Assembly: GCA_027563935.2 (NCBI GenBank)
Contig: CM050450.1
Coordinates: 8,353,957 to 8,417,956, forward strand
Source: Costus lasius
Taxonomy: Eukaryota; Streptophyta; Magnoliopsida; Zingiberales; Costaceae
DNA: 64,000 nucleotides
Reading direction: 5' to 3'
A program made the position numbers and the translations under genes. This document shows, piece by piece, positions 47,601 to 59,935 of this stretch. The notes beneath the pieces were generated by a model that did no database searches, had not been told where the DNA came from, and saw only the letters and a list, made by a program, of their open reading frames with translations. Each line of letters begins with the position of its first letter. The first letter of the stretch is position 1.

Positions 47601-50600
47601 CACAACACTCGACATCGAGATCAAATCTCCCCAATATAACATCTCTTCCTCTCCCCTTTTCAACCACTAATTTACTTGCAATACATCCCCATCGGATCTA
47701 AAGAACCGCATCGAGTGAAGCTTCTCATTGAAGCCTCGATGTCTTCTCGTGGCCTTCTTGCCTCATCGATCCGCGAAATCACTAGATTCAATGAACTCTC
47801 TTTTGATTTTCCAATAGCAAATCCATCACCAAAACTTCTCACTAAGTCTCCCTGCCTACCCAATGATCTCATGACACCTTTGTCTGCACCTTCTACTATA
47901 TGCCACTCAAAACCATCAATCTAACTCTCCTCTATGCAGCGCTTCCTCATCGACCGACAATGCCCCTAGCAACTAGATCCAATAACCTCTCCTGCACGCA
48001 GTTTGCAATTTGAACCTTTTCGCTGACCGAATCCTCTCTAGTGTTGTTCCTCTTCTATTGGTCTAGCAATCAATCCGATAAGTTTGACCAATTGATATAC
48101 CAGAAATCCAACGAGTTTATGTCAAACGCACGCCAAAAAAAAAAAAAAACAACTCTCAATATCTCCCTTCTCGACCCTCAAACCCTAATATATACTATTA
48201 CTCTCCTACCATACTAATCAGGTCTAACCCACTAACCCAAACACAGTTTGCTAACTGGGTTGGGCCCATAACTGTCTCCCTTCTCAATCTCTCCCCCTCA
48301 TGCTCAACGATATAATAGTCTCCCTTCTCAATCTCTCCCCCTCATGCTCAACGATATAATAGTCTCCCTTCTCAATCTCCACTCACAATTAGCTATGATA
48401 TTCTTAACTCCTAAATATTAAGAATCTTTATATTTAGCCTACTCTTAATTTTGGTCAGTTATTCACACTTTGTAACAAGAAGGTTTGAAGTCTCGTCCAG
48501 TCTCGAACCAATACATCCACACACTAAATGGTATCGGTATTAGATATATCGACACTACATGTACCAGTTCATATACCTTCTCAAACCGGTATGTATTGGA
48601 TAGTATGGAACAGTTTTTAAAATCTTAGAGCATAGTTGATATTTATGTCCAGAGTAGTGTTAAAAGAATATGAAAAATTATAAATCAAAAGGACTTCTAT
48701 GATAATGCCCTCATCATATCTTTTATTATTTTTATGTTTATGAGTCATTATATATGTATTAATTATGTGTTTACATTATACTCTAATCTCTATATAGAAG
48801 GCAAAATTTAATCACCCTTGTATTCCAAAAGAACAGAATTATTCTTTTTTTTATTATTTCAATGGTATGGGAGGTCTGGACCAGATTGAATTAGCAAGTA
48901 TAATAGGATAGCAGAAACTTGATAAGCACAAACTTACTAATATTTTCAAGGAAGAGATAGAAGCACAACAACTAGTGAAGCTAAAAATCGCAATGGATTC
49001 TTGTCCATTCAAGGAGGAAGCAGATCTTACCATTAATTCATCAACATTTATTGTTAAAAACATTAGTGTAGGATATTTCTCTGACAACTCCTTGTAAAAA
49101 GGTGCTATCACTCTGCATGGGCCGCACCAATCTGCACTAAAATTTGCTACAACCTGTGGAATATCATAATACATGCCACTTTTTTCAGATTATGGAATAC
49201 ATGCATTTTTAACTATAGCTAGAACTAAGGTAATAAAAAATGTAAGACAATCATCCTTGAGTACATAGTTCTCGAAAGCACCTAATAGGAGATCAAGGTT
49301 AAAGCCAACAAATATTTACCGCAAACTTCTTGTGTTCAGGTGTGGTAGCAAAATAAAATTAGATTACTATCAGATTATAATTATAGTTTGTTAAATCCTA
49401 AATAAAGGCTCTTTCACGATTTAAGCTTTTAGAGAATTGATTATCCAATCAAATTTGACAATAATAACTAAATTGAATATTAGGAAACCATCAAGGATTT
49501 TAAACCCTAAAGAAAGTAAATGCAAAAAAAATTTAAAAAAAAAACCACTTAGCATAATGTAAGTTTCTTTAATCTTTACACTTGAATTTGAAAACTTAAA
49601 TATATTCATGTAAAACCAAAAGACAATGTACATGTACTAGATGCAAACTTTTCTATGAGTAAATCAGGTGTACCTACAAAATACTAATCCTATTTCCCTA
49701 TGTATCAATCATAGACAAATAACATGAGTTAAGTTTGAAGGTGCAAAGTAGTCAAATTAACAAAGACCTTAGTTATTACTAACAAAATCGTGGGTTCAAA
49801 TTTTTACCACTAACTACCAATTTGTACCTATCCAAACTTGGATCTGTACACAAAGCTGAGTTATACCGGTTCCGACAATAAAAAATTTAAAATAACATGG
49901 TATTAGTTGATATCAATCGGTACTATTAGAAACCAAACCATACTGATACATCCATGCATTAGTAATGGTTGGTTCCAACAGCTAGCACCGATTAAAAAAT
50001 ATATAACGACTAGAAACACTATTTTTAACCATTTGTGAATAGAGAGTTGAGTTTAGGTCTATACAAGTCCTCATTCTCTCACGTTTTACTCAAAATTCAC
50101 TCTATCTCTCTAATACTTCCTCAAAATCAATCACTCAAAAACCCTCTCTCTTTTAACTATTCAAAATTAACATTCTTTAACACCTAAAAGTAAGAATGTC
50201 TATTTCACATGGTATCGTGCATGAAAAATTTTAGAGAATCACTATCATTGGCAATGTATACATTATAACAATATTTTCAAAGGTGAAGATGGAACCTAAG
50301 TTAAGCAACACCTCCTTAGTGATTATCCAGATGTGTGAGAATACCTAAAGGTGTCACAAAAGAATCACAAATCCATGCACGAAAACTTGAAGTCATTTCA
50401 CATGAACAAACAACATGTAGCGGAGGAGCACAAAGAGTTCAATCAATGTATAGCTAGACCACCTTCTAGTCCCAAAGAAGGCAATGAACCACGCGAGTTT
50501 AATAAGCATGTAAACTTCGAAGTACTAATATCATATGTCTTGGGAGGCGCTTCAAATGTAATTACTATAAAACTACGAAATAGACTTTAAATTTTTATAT

Positions 50601-51685
50601 AATTGACATTCTCTTTCTGGATATAATTCTTGTATGAACTCCTACTAGATGACTTTGTTAGATAAGATCATAGTTGTAAAGTACTGTATCATTTTTTTTT
50701 TAATTTTTATGGGTAATTTTATATTCAAATTTTAATTTATATAAACATCACAATTCACAATTCACAATGATAATTAATTTCAAAATCTTCAAGTTCTAAG
50801 GGCATATAAGATTAACGGAGAGGCATACTGATTTAAAATCAAGTCAAAATGGCTCAAATTGGAGGGAATGATATTACATTTCAATGATTAAGTATTTTGA
50901 TTCAAAATCTTCAAGTTCTAAGACCAACCAAAAAGGCACGATGCTTATGGTGATCTTAGAAATACACAGACAGCCTATGTAAATAATTTCTGCTACAAAC
51001 ATATACTCCTTGAAGTGATGACAAAAAAACTAAGAGGGTTTCTTCAATTGGCTTACTATTTTTCCATCCTTGTTTGCTTCTGAAATTTTTTCATCCCACA
51101 TTTCCTTGCTAGTAATTACATGCACATTTCCACCTCCAAACTCTGTCTCATATTCAAGATCCCCACTTCTCTGAAAGGAAAGAGAAGATAAAGCACAAGA
51201 TTATTTAACAGTCAACAGACAGGAACTCAATAAATGATTATATCTCAAGAATTAATCGTGTAAGTTGCAGAATGGTGTTCCAACGAATGGTGTTCCAACA
51301 AAAGAAAAAGCTCATATGGATGTATTTATATAGCTCAAAACCACAGATATTAAGCCTAGAACTTAACTACCTAAATCACTATTACTGAGAAAATAAGATC
51401 ACCAAAAACCAGAAGAGCTTTTTCAAAGCTCTGTCTTTTCCTTCATGGCATATGTGACGTGCACTTGCATGCATTCATATGCACATCTTCAGTTTTTCCA
51501 TAAACATGTCTGGAAACAAGCTAACATTCTACTAGCTTCCAATCAGTTGATATCTATGAAAAATAAAGGGAAGCATGAAGCCGGAGAACACTAGAAATAA
51601 GAAGAATGATCTACAATTTCCAATGAGTAATTAACAGTTCCCGTGTCATGGATGGATTTCTTACTTTTCCAGTACAGTTTCCCAT
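41612..51685 (-). CDS. Thioredoxin h9-type, N-terminally lipidated
   Basis: Small protein-disulfide reductase of the h9 subgroup, which is membrane-attached and can move between cells. Four coding exons (51685-51665, 51170-51057, 49153-49031, 41779-41612), all phase 0, give 141 residues. MGNCTGK at the start offers Gly2 for myristoylation and Cys4 for palmitoylation. The extension ETEFGGGNVHVITSKEMWDE precedes the core. The active site is WCGPC (54-58) in NFSADWCGPC, with FLTINVDEL and the cis-proline at ATPTFF (Pro98). The C-terminus has GANKPELEKKI. Nothing catalytic is missing. Introns are 494, 1903 and 7251 bp, the last two enlarged by repeats. A leader intron of about 6.5 kb seems likely upstream. 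Confidence 0.95.
42056..42285. repeat. LTR-like dispersed repeat, copy 1
   Basis: Shares segments such as ACCAAATTATGTA, then a CTTATA-type block, then AATTTAGACCTAGT and CCTGCCATGCTT with copies at 43771 and 44072. The style (AT-rich, poly-A-signal-like words) recalls a Copia LTR, but no terminal TG...CA boundaries were defined. It lies in intron 3 of the thioredoxin gene. Confidence 0.45.
42627..43106. mobile_element. Non-autonomous element with short inverted ends
   Basis: The left end CCAAGGTTCAAAAAACCG and the right end AGCTTTTCGAACCTTGG form an imperfect inverted repeat. The interior carries long purine- or pyrimidine-rich runs (GAAGAAGAAG at about 42770-42800 and CTTCTTCTTT at about 42995-43045) that could also pair. 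No coding capacity. It lies in intron 3 of the thioredoxin gene. Confidence 0.5.
43771..44055. repeat. LTR-like dispersed repeat, copy 2
   Basis: Begins ACCATATTCAATCATGAAAA and ends near GGCCACACCACACCTAG. It is followed almost directly by copy 3, so the two are in tandem with a period of about 300 bp. Confidence 0.6.
44072..44385. repeat. LTR-like dispersed repeat, copy 3
   Basis: Begins ACCATATTGAATCATGAAAA and contains AATGGCCACACCAAGCCTAG near its end, closely matching copy 2 throughout with small deletions. Confidence 0.6.
44480..45520. mobile_element. Non-autonomous element related to 42627-43106
   Basis: The left edge TCAAGGTTTTGAATATC, followed by ACCGGCAAGTACCGG, and the right edge AACGGTTTTTTAATCCTTGA look like decayed inverted ends. 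The interior again ends in a CTTCTCC-rich stretch (45290-45440). The plus frame 44873-45289 (138 codons) has no recognisable domain. Assignment is by resemblance to the 42627 element. Confidence 0.4.
46800..48400 (-). mobile_element. Probable decayed LTR retrotransposon piece
   Basis: Read on the minus strand, 48120-48380 carries TTGAGCATGAGGGGGAGAG, a purine tract followed by an LTR-like sequence, as at the 3' end of Copia elements. The 44-bp unit containing this tract is tandemly repeated at about 48262-48380. Another local duplication (GATACTAGATCCTTTGGCCC type) lies at about 46880-46975. No polyprotein is recognisable. Confidence 0.35.
50160..50600 (+). pseudogene. hAT transposase N-terminal (BED-finger) remnant
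   Basis: Plus-strand translation from about 50285, with stops, reads like the segment of plant hAT transposases just after the BED zinc finger. VKQHLLSDYPDV corresponds to the usual KQHL element, followed by a MHENLKSFHMNKQHVAEEHK helix. The upstream half and the catalytic domain are missing, so it is a fragment. It sits inside intron 2 of the thioredoxin gene. Confidence 0.55.
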
Positions 51686-52494
51686 CTCAGAATCGACCCA
51701 AAACAATAAGTTAACCAGCTTCCTCTGTGGAAACATAAATTGAGGACAGAATATGTTAGCAAAAGCTTATGTTCCTGTTTTGGAAGGAACAATCAGATGC
51801 CAAGAAAAGAAATTATAATCAAAAGTAAGAAAGGCCCAAAAAAGTGTAAATGAAAAGGCACATTCCAAATGATTAAGTTACTGTAATTGAAAACTCATCA
51901 TCAAAAAATTTCCCGTCTCCTCCGTGTTCAAGCTTTCCTTCTCCTTCTCTCCTACTTATACTCCAGAGTCCAGCCTGCATGAAATCCAGAGCTCGTACCC
52001 GCTCAGGCCGCTCTAATGGGAGCAGGAGGCTTCTGTTAGCAAGATGGCTTAGGGCACTTCTGGATTCTCTCACCTCTACTATATGTGGGAAATTTGTTGG
52101 AAAGGGTCCTCTGGGCTTGCCCACCTTCCCCAAGGGAAGCAAATGGTCTTCTAGGGGACAAGTGGTAGCTTCCTTGCCACCCTTGGCAGATGATATTGTT
52201 ATGCTTGTCATTGAGCCAGCTCTGAAGGAAGCCATTGTTTTGGCTCTGACCTAAGCAAAATCTCAACACTAGAGGATTTTTTACCTTCTACCCATGAGGC
52301 CCACAAGGTTGGCTCCCAAACCCGGCAATTTCCCTTCCTCTCATGCTGGTCCTACTAAAGTCAAGACCACTATTTCCCCTAACAGAGCATGAAGCTCCCT
52401 CTTCCCTCAGAGTAATAGGCATAGTGTGCAATATTAGAAGTCACTATGGTAGACTAGCCTCTCTCCTAACTAAATTATGCTAGTGTATACACTT

Positions 52495-52847
52495 AGGATT
52501 TTAAAAACCAATTCATATCACCCAACACAAGCAATATGTATCAGTCGAACCCTATACCGTAATGATTCATTATATATGCATATATACATACAATATATGT
52601 ATATATTGTGAAGCCATGGCGCCTAGGATCAACAACTCAAAAGGGTAGACTTTACCTCTCTCTATTTGAACAAAGATCCTTAATCTCACATGGGGTTGAT
52701 GGGCTCCCTCTCCCTAGTTGATCATAGTGTGCATTCTTAAATTATGCTAGTGTATATCAAAGGATTTTAAAAACCGATCCATACCACCCAACACAAGCAA
52801 TATATATTGGTCAACCCCCATATGATAATGCTTCAGTATATGCATAC

Positions 52848-52900
<53 letters not shown>
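52495..52900. repeat. Two copies of an ACCxATxCATA repeat with TA microsatellite
   Basis: The block GGATTTTAAAAACCAATTCA at about 52497 recurs at about 52763 (GGATTTTAAAAACCGATCCA), each followed by CACCCAACACAAGCAATAT. A (CATA)n and (TA)n microsatellite at about 52843-52897 follows the second copy. Confidence 0.7.
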
Positions 52901-55900
52901 GCTTGACATATATAGTCCAGCATTGGATTTGTACACCAGTATGGACCAAAACTAAAAACCTTGATATACAGTAAGGATGACTTCAATGACTCTGTTCCAG
53001 TTATGGTTTATCTAGCAATGAATGCTGAGAAAACCTTTCCCATTTGGTTTGAATACGTTGGAATCTGATCAAGTAAATATTATGCCCAGATCGTAAAATC
53101 CAAATAGGATGATTGTTGTTGGCATAAAGGTATGCCTGACACCCCTTAAGCCAAGCACCAATGAAGACTCAACCCCATCTAAGCGAAGCATAACAAGGGA
53201 AAAAGTGTAGTAGTATGTCTCTAAATTAGAAAGTGAGCCTTGCTGATCAAGGTGTACTCCCACTCATAACCTATATAATGGAGCCAAGGAAGGTGGATGG
53301 ATACTCTCCTCTAGAGAGTTCCCTTGGAATAAATATTGTCCAACTATTTAAGAGTCTGCTTGAAGATCCCCAAATAGAGTAGTCATGAGTTCTGATAAGG
53401 ACCCTAAGAGGAATGGTCTTCCTCTCCCCTTTGAACCTTATATGCATGAATATTCCCGGGTTGAATGCCCACATCAAGCAGGTGGCAACAAAGGAATTGA
53501 TTAGGAAGCACTCCATCCCCTACTCTTCCACTTAAAAGACTAAGTTCTCATCTTTGAAAGCCTAACAATAGAATCTTTGTTCTCAAAGTGGCAATATAAA
53601 CTTGACTATGCTACCCCTCCAAGGGGGCAGATCTGGTCTCTATGTGATCATATGTAGCTTGACTTCCTTCTAACGAGGTTATCTCAGAAGTTGTTCATGC
53701 CATTAGGGGCTATTGTACCCCACACCCTTTTGGGTCTTTGCTTGTTAAAGGCTCTATTCCGATGCGGCTAACAAGGCCATGTGGACCTCCTTGTAGATAT
53801 TTGATCAGCATCATATAAAGCCTCAGCTCCTACTGGGGATTTTAATATGACTTTCTTGACAAAATACAACTACGATTTGCTTTATAATCTTACATCTTAG
53901 ACTTGAAGCACAAGAGAGGCTACTTCACTGGGTCAAAACTTTACCAAGAGGAGCTTAGTGCATCATGTGCAAACTTGATAAAGTTCTCACCCCCAACTAT
54001 GAATTGATTGCCTTCATGAATGAAGAAGCCTTCTTCGCCTTCCCCCTTTGGTGATATCAGGCTTATCACATCCTGTGATTATTCTGGGGGAAATCAAGGA
54101 AGATGGTCTCATTCTTCAATTATTGGACAAAATACATAGACTTTAACTAGCTTATTTAATTCTACTAGAACGAGTTGAGTTCCCTCACCCCCACCCCACA
54201 TGTTCCTCTATTTTTATCCTCATGGAAAAACTCTATAGGCTCAAAGCTGACCTCAAAGGTTTAGCTGAGATTCTCAAGCGAAAGACCATGCCAAGCAAAT
54301 TAAGGCACAAGAAAATCACGAGATAGATTAAAGGTTCCTATAGTCATCACCATTGAACCTTGATTTTTTAATGAAGTTAAGATCAACGATTGAAAGGTTC
54401 TTTTTCAACTCATGGATGAGGAGGAGGTTAAGCTCAGGCAAAAATCAAGGACTAAGATTTTTAATAGGGACAGTAATTAAGTGCTACCATAGTATTCAAG
54501 CCAAGAGGAGCAAAATTTCCATCTACCAAATTACAAATGAAAATAGTTTAATGGTCATCAAGTTTTTTTAGTGGTTCCTTGCACCTCAATTTACCCCTAA
54601 TGACCCCCCTAACTGGTAGGGGGAGATCTTCCTTTAGGCCAAGGACCTCTTGGCCTTAGAAGTCTTCTATAAGAAATTAAGGAGGTTGACCTCAAATATA
54701 ACATGAACAAGGCCACGTGGGGAATGGGTTCAATGCTTACTTTTTCAAGGTATATTGGCTTATTGTCAGATACAATGTCCTTAGAGCCACCAAAGGCGCC
54801 TTCTAACATTGCAAGGTTTTGAAGTAGGTGAATGTGTCATCTTTTTCTTTAGTGCATAAGCTAAAAAAAAGCATAAATATTTTAAAGATTACAAGCCTAT
54901 TTTAGTTTACAAATTAATTTATTGTTTCATCTCCAAAATCATGATGACAAATCAGATTAAAGCAATCCTCCCTCAGAATATTGACCCCTCCAACTACCCA
55001 TCATGATTTTATGCAAAGTAGACTAATTCCTGAGAATATTCCTTTAAGACACGAGATCTTCCACAATTATCATATCAACAAGGGCATTCTATGCATCAGC
55101 CTTAAGATTGATCTAAGAAAAGTCTTTTGACTCAAATGAGACATCCTGCTTTAGTTATTCAGAGATTACCTTTTTGCCAAGCTAGATTTAGCCTTTGCAA
55201 TGGCTATCAAAAGGACACCATTGCATTTCTTCGAAGTATCTAGGCTTCAAAATAAACTTTGACAAATCCTGGCTATACACTTTGCCATGCTCACATCATA
55301 ACCAAAACTTTATATCAACTGCGCTTGAGACATAGGTTGACTCCCAATCAGATGTCTAGGTATTCCATTCATCTCCCTTCATTACCGAGACTACATCTCG
55401 TAGTTGCCCAAGTTTCTAGCTAAAAGAGCAAATTCCTTGCCTTGGCTAGTAGAATTAATATGTTTTTTGTAGCTACTCTATTATGGTGTTCAATCTTTGC
55501 CCTCCTGCAGTACACCATCCAACAGCTAAAGCAACTTTTCTCTTGCTCCTTTCGGTCAGCTAACAACAAGAGGGCAGGGCCTCCATTAGATGGCAATGAA
55601 TATTGTTTGTGTTTTGTGAAGTCAAAGTGGCTAAACCATAGACAAGTCAACCATCTAAATAAAACAATTCAAATAAGGTACCTCTAGCACATCATATCTA
55701 AGGACTCTTTTTGAATGAGATGGATTATAGCTCAATATCCAGATAGGCACTCCATTTGGATGCTCCTTACTCCTTATGTATCTTAGTATCTCAAAAGCAT
55801 TCTATCAATTGGGAATTGATTGTGGACACCGTTAGGCACTCCATTAACGATGGAAATAGAAAATGCACCTAGCTTAAACCCTGGCACCCCTAAGACATCC

Positions 55901-55941
55901 TTTGTAAGTTAATAGAAAACTTTAAGTTTGAGAATCGTTTA

Positions 55942-56540
55942 AGGCTTGTTTACTTGGGGGAAAGCTAGAAGAAAGGGAGAGAAAGTAGGAAGGAAAAGAG
56001 TATAGGCTTGTTTACTTGGGCAAATAGATAGTTTATGAGGGAAAGTTAGGCATTAATCTCTCAATTTGCTTTTCACCCAAATCAGGCTGAAAGTTGAAAC
56101 TACATCTTAACTTTACTAACTTCATATATCTCTTTTCACCGCACTGTTGCTCGTCCTCGCTCACTACGAACTTTCCTCAATTACTCGTCCTTGTCGTTGC
56201 TACTCGAACTCGTCGCCACTGCTCGAGCTCATTGCCACTGTTCGAGCTCACCGCCATTGCTCAAGCTCATAGCCACTGCTCGTTCTTACCGCCGCTGCTC
56301 GTCCTCGCCATCGTGCTTGTTTATTTAATATTTAATAACTAATAATTAAATCATATTATTAGTATATATATAATATGAGTGAAAAAAAAAAATAGAGTGC
56401 ATATATCAATCATTCAAAATTTTTTTCCTTCCAAGTAAACACAAGGTAGGAAAACCTATAACACATTCTATCCATTTTTTTTTCTTTCTTTCCTTCTTTT
56501 CTTTTCTTTGCACTTTCCATCCGTTCAAGTAAACACAGTG
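55942..56540. mobile_element. PIF/Harbinger-like MITE containing a nested relative
   Basis: The outer element starts AGGCTTGTTTACTTGG and ends CAAGTAAACACAGTG, with TTA on both sides (55939-55941 and 56541-56543). Inside, about 56004-56447, a second element with near-identical ends (AGGCTTGTTTACTTGG and CCAAGTAAACACAAGG) is inserted. The internal part includes CGTCCTCGC and TGCTCGAGCTC repeats (about 56140-56310). It lies within the LINE remnant. Confidence 0.7.
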
Positions 56541-58280
56541 TTAGGCAATTACACAACTATATACCTGATAATCTGTGAAGGACAATGGTGTGTCCCTACA
56601 CAGTCTTCCTCGCTCCACTCAGCCTATGCCACCATCTAGAGCATACTAATCCAACATCATTAAGAGGTGAATTATATTTTCTAGTTACTCGAGGCCCTAA
56701 GCTCCTTTTTATCTGCTCAACATGCGGGACATCCATCCTACAGCACATGGAGGACTGGCACGATGTGATGTGGTTCAAGGGAAGAGCACTACATTTTTTG
56801 TTGATTATTTAGCTTCTCTTCCACAACCAGCTCTCAATAAGGTCCAAGGCTAGGGGATGGCTATAGACAACTTATGTCATTTATATAAATCATGCAATGA
56901 GAGCACATGTCATATCTTTCTCTATCGTTTGTTCATTGTATCCATTTGGGAGCAAATTTTATATAGCAATGGCTTCAAGAAAAGAGCAAAGCCACGAGCA
57001 ATCTTGTACACTTTATGACCCAAAACCTTACAAGGTTTGGGATCAAAGGCACCCTAAAAAGGCTAATTTTTATTGCTACCATATATTATACTTGGGTAAC
57101 AAAGAATAAGACACTAAGAGAATAGCACCTCCCCTTGCCAGCCTCTAGTATCCACCTAATCCAAGCATATCTATGGCGCAAGATCAGCAAGCACAATTAG
57201 GGTGTTTGCTGATCTTTTCTTTTTTGAGTTGTTGGAGATGGATTTACTTTGTAGACTATAGGAGTTGGTTTATTACGATCGAGTTGGGCTTTGAGTAGCC
57301 ACAACATGTACATATTGTACATTCTATTGCTTTTACATAATCTCTTGCACATTGCACAAAAAAATAGTACTGACAAAAAAGGCTAAATTAACAAAAAGTC
57401 ACTGAATCATTAAATGAGAAGTATTCTAGTGTCAATCTGATTAATACTGAAGGAGTTTTGCTGCATATAGAATGGCTCACAGAGTAGTAAGGTTAGATAA
57501 TGCTATTTCTGGAACACAAAGGTTGGCTGATCAGTGCACATGAGGATCCAAGGAGTTTCGGGGAGATTAATTTTTTTTTACCCTGCAAACAAAACGTTGT
57601 TCCCGTGCCAGGTGCTTTAATCTCACAATTTTGAAAATAACGAACGTAGCACGAAATAAGGTTCAGATTCTGTGGCCCTTCATTAACTGAATTAATGTTG
57701 GAAATTATCACAATTCACAATTTAACCGTGAAACTAAAGATGTTGCAAAAGAAATCGAGATTATCAAGTTAAAGTAAGTGGAGCATTCCATGAGTTATAA
57801 AATGGAATTAATAATTCTACAAAACATCAATTTTGATCATTGAAAAATGAATTTAATAGTCATATGAATTAGGTAGCTAACATGCCCAAATGTTATCAAA
57901 TCTCTTTCCATAATTGATTCCAAACTGTACTTTTAATAGTCGTAAAGAATACTTCCTCAGAAAGAAGTTACTCAGTGTTGTCTAATGTCTAGTCTCTCAA
58001 AGTTCTAATTGTCTGCTTTGAATGCGTAATCTGATATCATATATACAGTTAATCATAAACTGGCTAAAACGTTCACTCGTGCGGACTAATCATCCAATCC
58101 TCATCATGACAATCCAGTCCAGAAAAGAAACAAAATGCCCAATCAATACCCCAAAAAAACCCAAACTAACTATAAAGGAAATGTTTAAATGAGAAACGAA
58201 TAAAAAAGGATAGCTCTTTTCATATGGAAACAAATTAGGAGTTCACTGGACGAATTGAGGGCATTGGAAAAACAAATACC

Positions 58281-58440
58281 TTTCCTAATGTTTCAAGCGT
58301 GGTTGTGCCGACGCCAATTCTTGTTCCGCCGGATCGCTTGATCGAAACTGCCAGGCGATGAGTTGACGAGGACTCGACCAAAAGTGGGATTTTGTGAACG
58401 AAATTGAAAGCTGGACAAGAAAGGGATCGATTACTCCAAA
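58281..58440 (-). promoter_or_regulatory. Probable first leader exon and promoter edge of the thioredoxin gene
   Basis: This block is GC-richer than its surroundings and ends in a splice donor at 58279. Just upstream on the minus strand, ACATAAAATGGATAAATG at about 58443-58460 may serve as the TATA region. No protein is encoded. Confidence 0.4.
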
Positions 58441-59040
58441 GTCATTTATCCATTTTATGTGGGCCGAGCGCCACCGATCGTTTTAGTGGCCCGAGCCACT
58501 TTAGGTGTTCTCTCTGCGTCGTCATGTTTATAGTAATTATCCGAATTGGAACTGAAAATGGGTGGAAATAGCAATAATGAAAAAATAATTGAAACCCAGT
58601 AAAAATTAATCTGACCTCACGCGACACGAAGTTAAGCGAATTCAGATAGGCTGTTATCGTAATCGGGTATCTATATACAGTATGGAGATATGATGAGAAG
58701 ATTCCACGAGGAACACGTTGAAAAAACATGGTAAAGGCCCACCAAAATACATAGCCTAATAAAGCTTCTCCACCTTCTATGTAACTTTGCTTCAAATGCA
58801 CACATATAATTATTTCAACTCACACGAGGACAAACTTGTCCACATCAAATTTCAAACAAAATTTTAATCAATAAAAGAGGCTCATCGGGAAAAGTTCAAT
58901 CACAAATTGAACTTCCTGATTCCGATTTGAAGAGTCAACACAAGAAAATTAAAGTCAAACTAAGTGGAATTTGATCCTAATCAGATTTTGTCCTCTTATT
59001 TAAATTTTTTTTTTTTTAAAAAAAAGGGAAATCTTCATCT

Positions 59041-59580
59041 TCACCAATTTTCGAGGAAAATATACGGTGGAGACATGTGTTGTAACTCGTAGTCAGTGTG
59101 AGGAGAAATCAGCGTGTGATCATGATTCTTTTTTTTTGCTTTTATGCCGGCGATGCATCGGATTACGTAGCCAGATCCAACCGTGATTCCCGGATCCAAA
59201 TGTAAAGTTGGAGTCAAATTTTTCCTCCACCGATCGATGTTGGGAACCACATAAGAGATTCGGATGACGGCGTTCATACGTCGGTCTACAATCTACACAG
59301 CGATCCGGTGCCGCGCATTTGACACGTGCTGCGTACGAGTCGGTGTTCGATTCGTGGCGGCGGCTCACGGAATTAGTTCAGATGGCGACCGGGGTTGACT
59401 GGTGCCACCGCGGGCCCAGACGCGGACGTCCAGCCACGTGTGCCGCAAAGGTCAAGGTTCGGACGCGATCTGGCGTAGCGCGCGCTCAATTTTTCCGGCC
59501 GGCGCCCCGCAGATGCGAGAGTTGGGGCCAGCTCGCGCGACGAAATTCTGTTTGGTTACGAATATAGGAACAGAAATCCT
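59041..59580. other. GC-rich intergenic block with CACGTG motifs
   Basis: Short frames on both strands, none recognised. Contains GACACGTGCTG near 59320 and GCCACGTGTG near 59434, with further CACGTG-type sites near 60008 and 60100. It lies about 0.7 kb upstream of the presumed thioredoxin transcription start and may be distal promoter sequence. Confidence 0.4.
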
Positions 59581-59935
59581 AAGCAGGCAGGCAGATGAGA
59601 AAATTCTAAGCTCTCTTCCTTAAATTTTTATTAAAAAATATTTTTTTTTTAATTTTTTATTTTAAAATGATCTACACATTAATATCTATCTAATAATACT
59701 AATATTTGGATAGTTTAGATTGTATCCAACAAAAAATTACCTTAAATATTTCTATATAATAAATTTTTTTTATCTTTTATGTAATAATGTTTAGGGTAAT
59801 TTTCTGTTGTGTATAATATAAATTATCCTAATATTAGTACTATTAGATAGATCCTAATATGTATATTGTTTTTTAAAAAAAAATAAAAAAAATATTTTTC
59901 AATAAAAAGTTAAAGGAGGCAGCCGCCTGCCTGAG
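59581..59935. mobile_element. AT-rich MITE, family member 2
   Basis: The left arm starts GCAGGCAGGCAG, then runs through a T-rich block. The right arm mirrors it and ends in CTGCCTGCCTGAGG. The motif ATCTATCTAATAATACTAATAT in the left half returns inverted as CCTAATATTAGTACTATTAG in the right half, so the whole element is one long imperfect palindrome of about 350 bp. The same core motif marks the element at 20070-20270. Confidence 0.75.

Larger units (their letters stand above)
51870..57160 (+). mobile_element. Degenerate LINE with reverse-transcriptase remnants
   Basis: A dead, stop-rich element on the plus strand. A Pro/Arg-rich open stretch lies at 51979-52254. FEPYMHEYSRVECPH near 53430-53470 resembles the YEHIPGFCxHC gag knuckle. 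At 54890-55130 the RT core is visible: DYKPILVYKLIYCFISKI, IKAILPQNIDPSNYPS, then a KIDLRKVF-type stretch. CLGIPFISLHYRDYIS lies at about 55355-55400, and a thumb-like segment (LLWCSIFALLQYTIQQLKQL) at 55460-55540. Boundaries are uncertain and several insertions may be nested. Confidence 0.6.
51725..58279 (-). other. Probable large leader intron of the thioredoxin gene
   Basis: An acceptor (TTTCCACAG) ends at 51725, about 40 bp before the thioredoxin ATG. A GC-richer block at about 58281-58440 ends in AGGAAAG followed by the donor GTATTTG at 58279, in the right orientation to be the first leader exon. Joining them gives a 6.55-kb intron containing LINE, MITE and microsatellite sequences. This is inferred from splice signals only. 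Confidence 0.45.
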
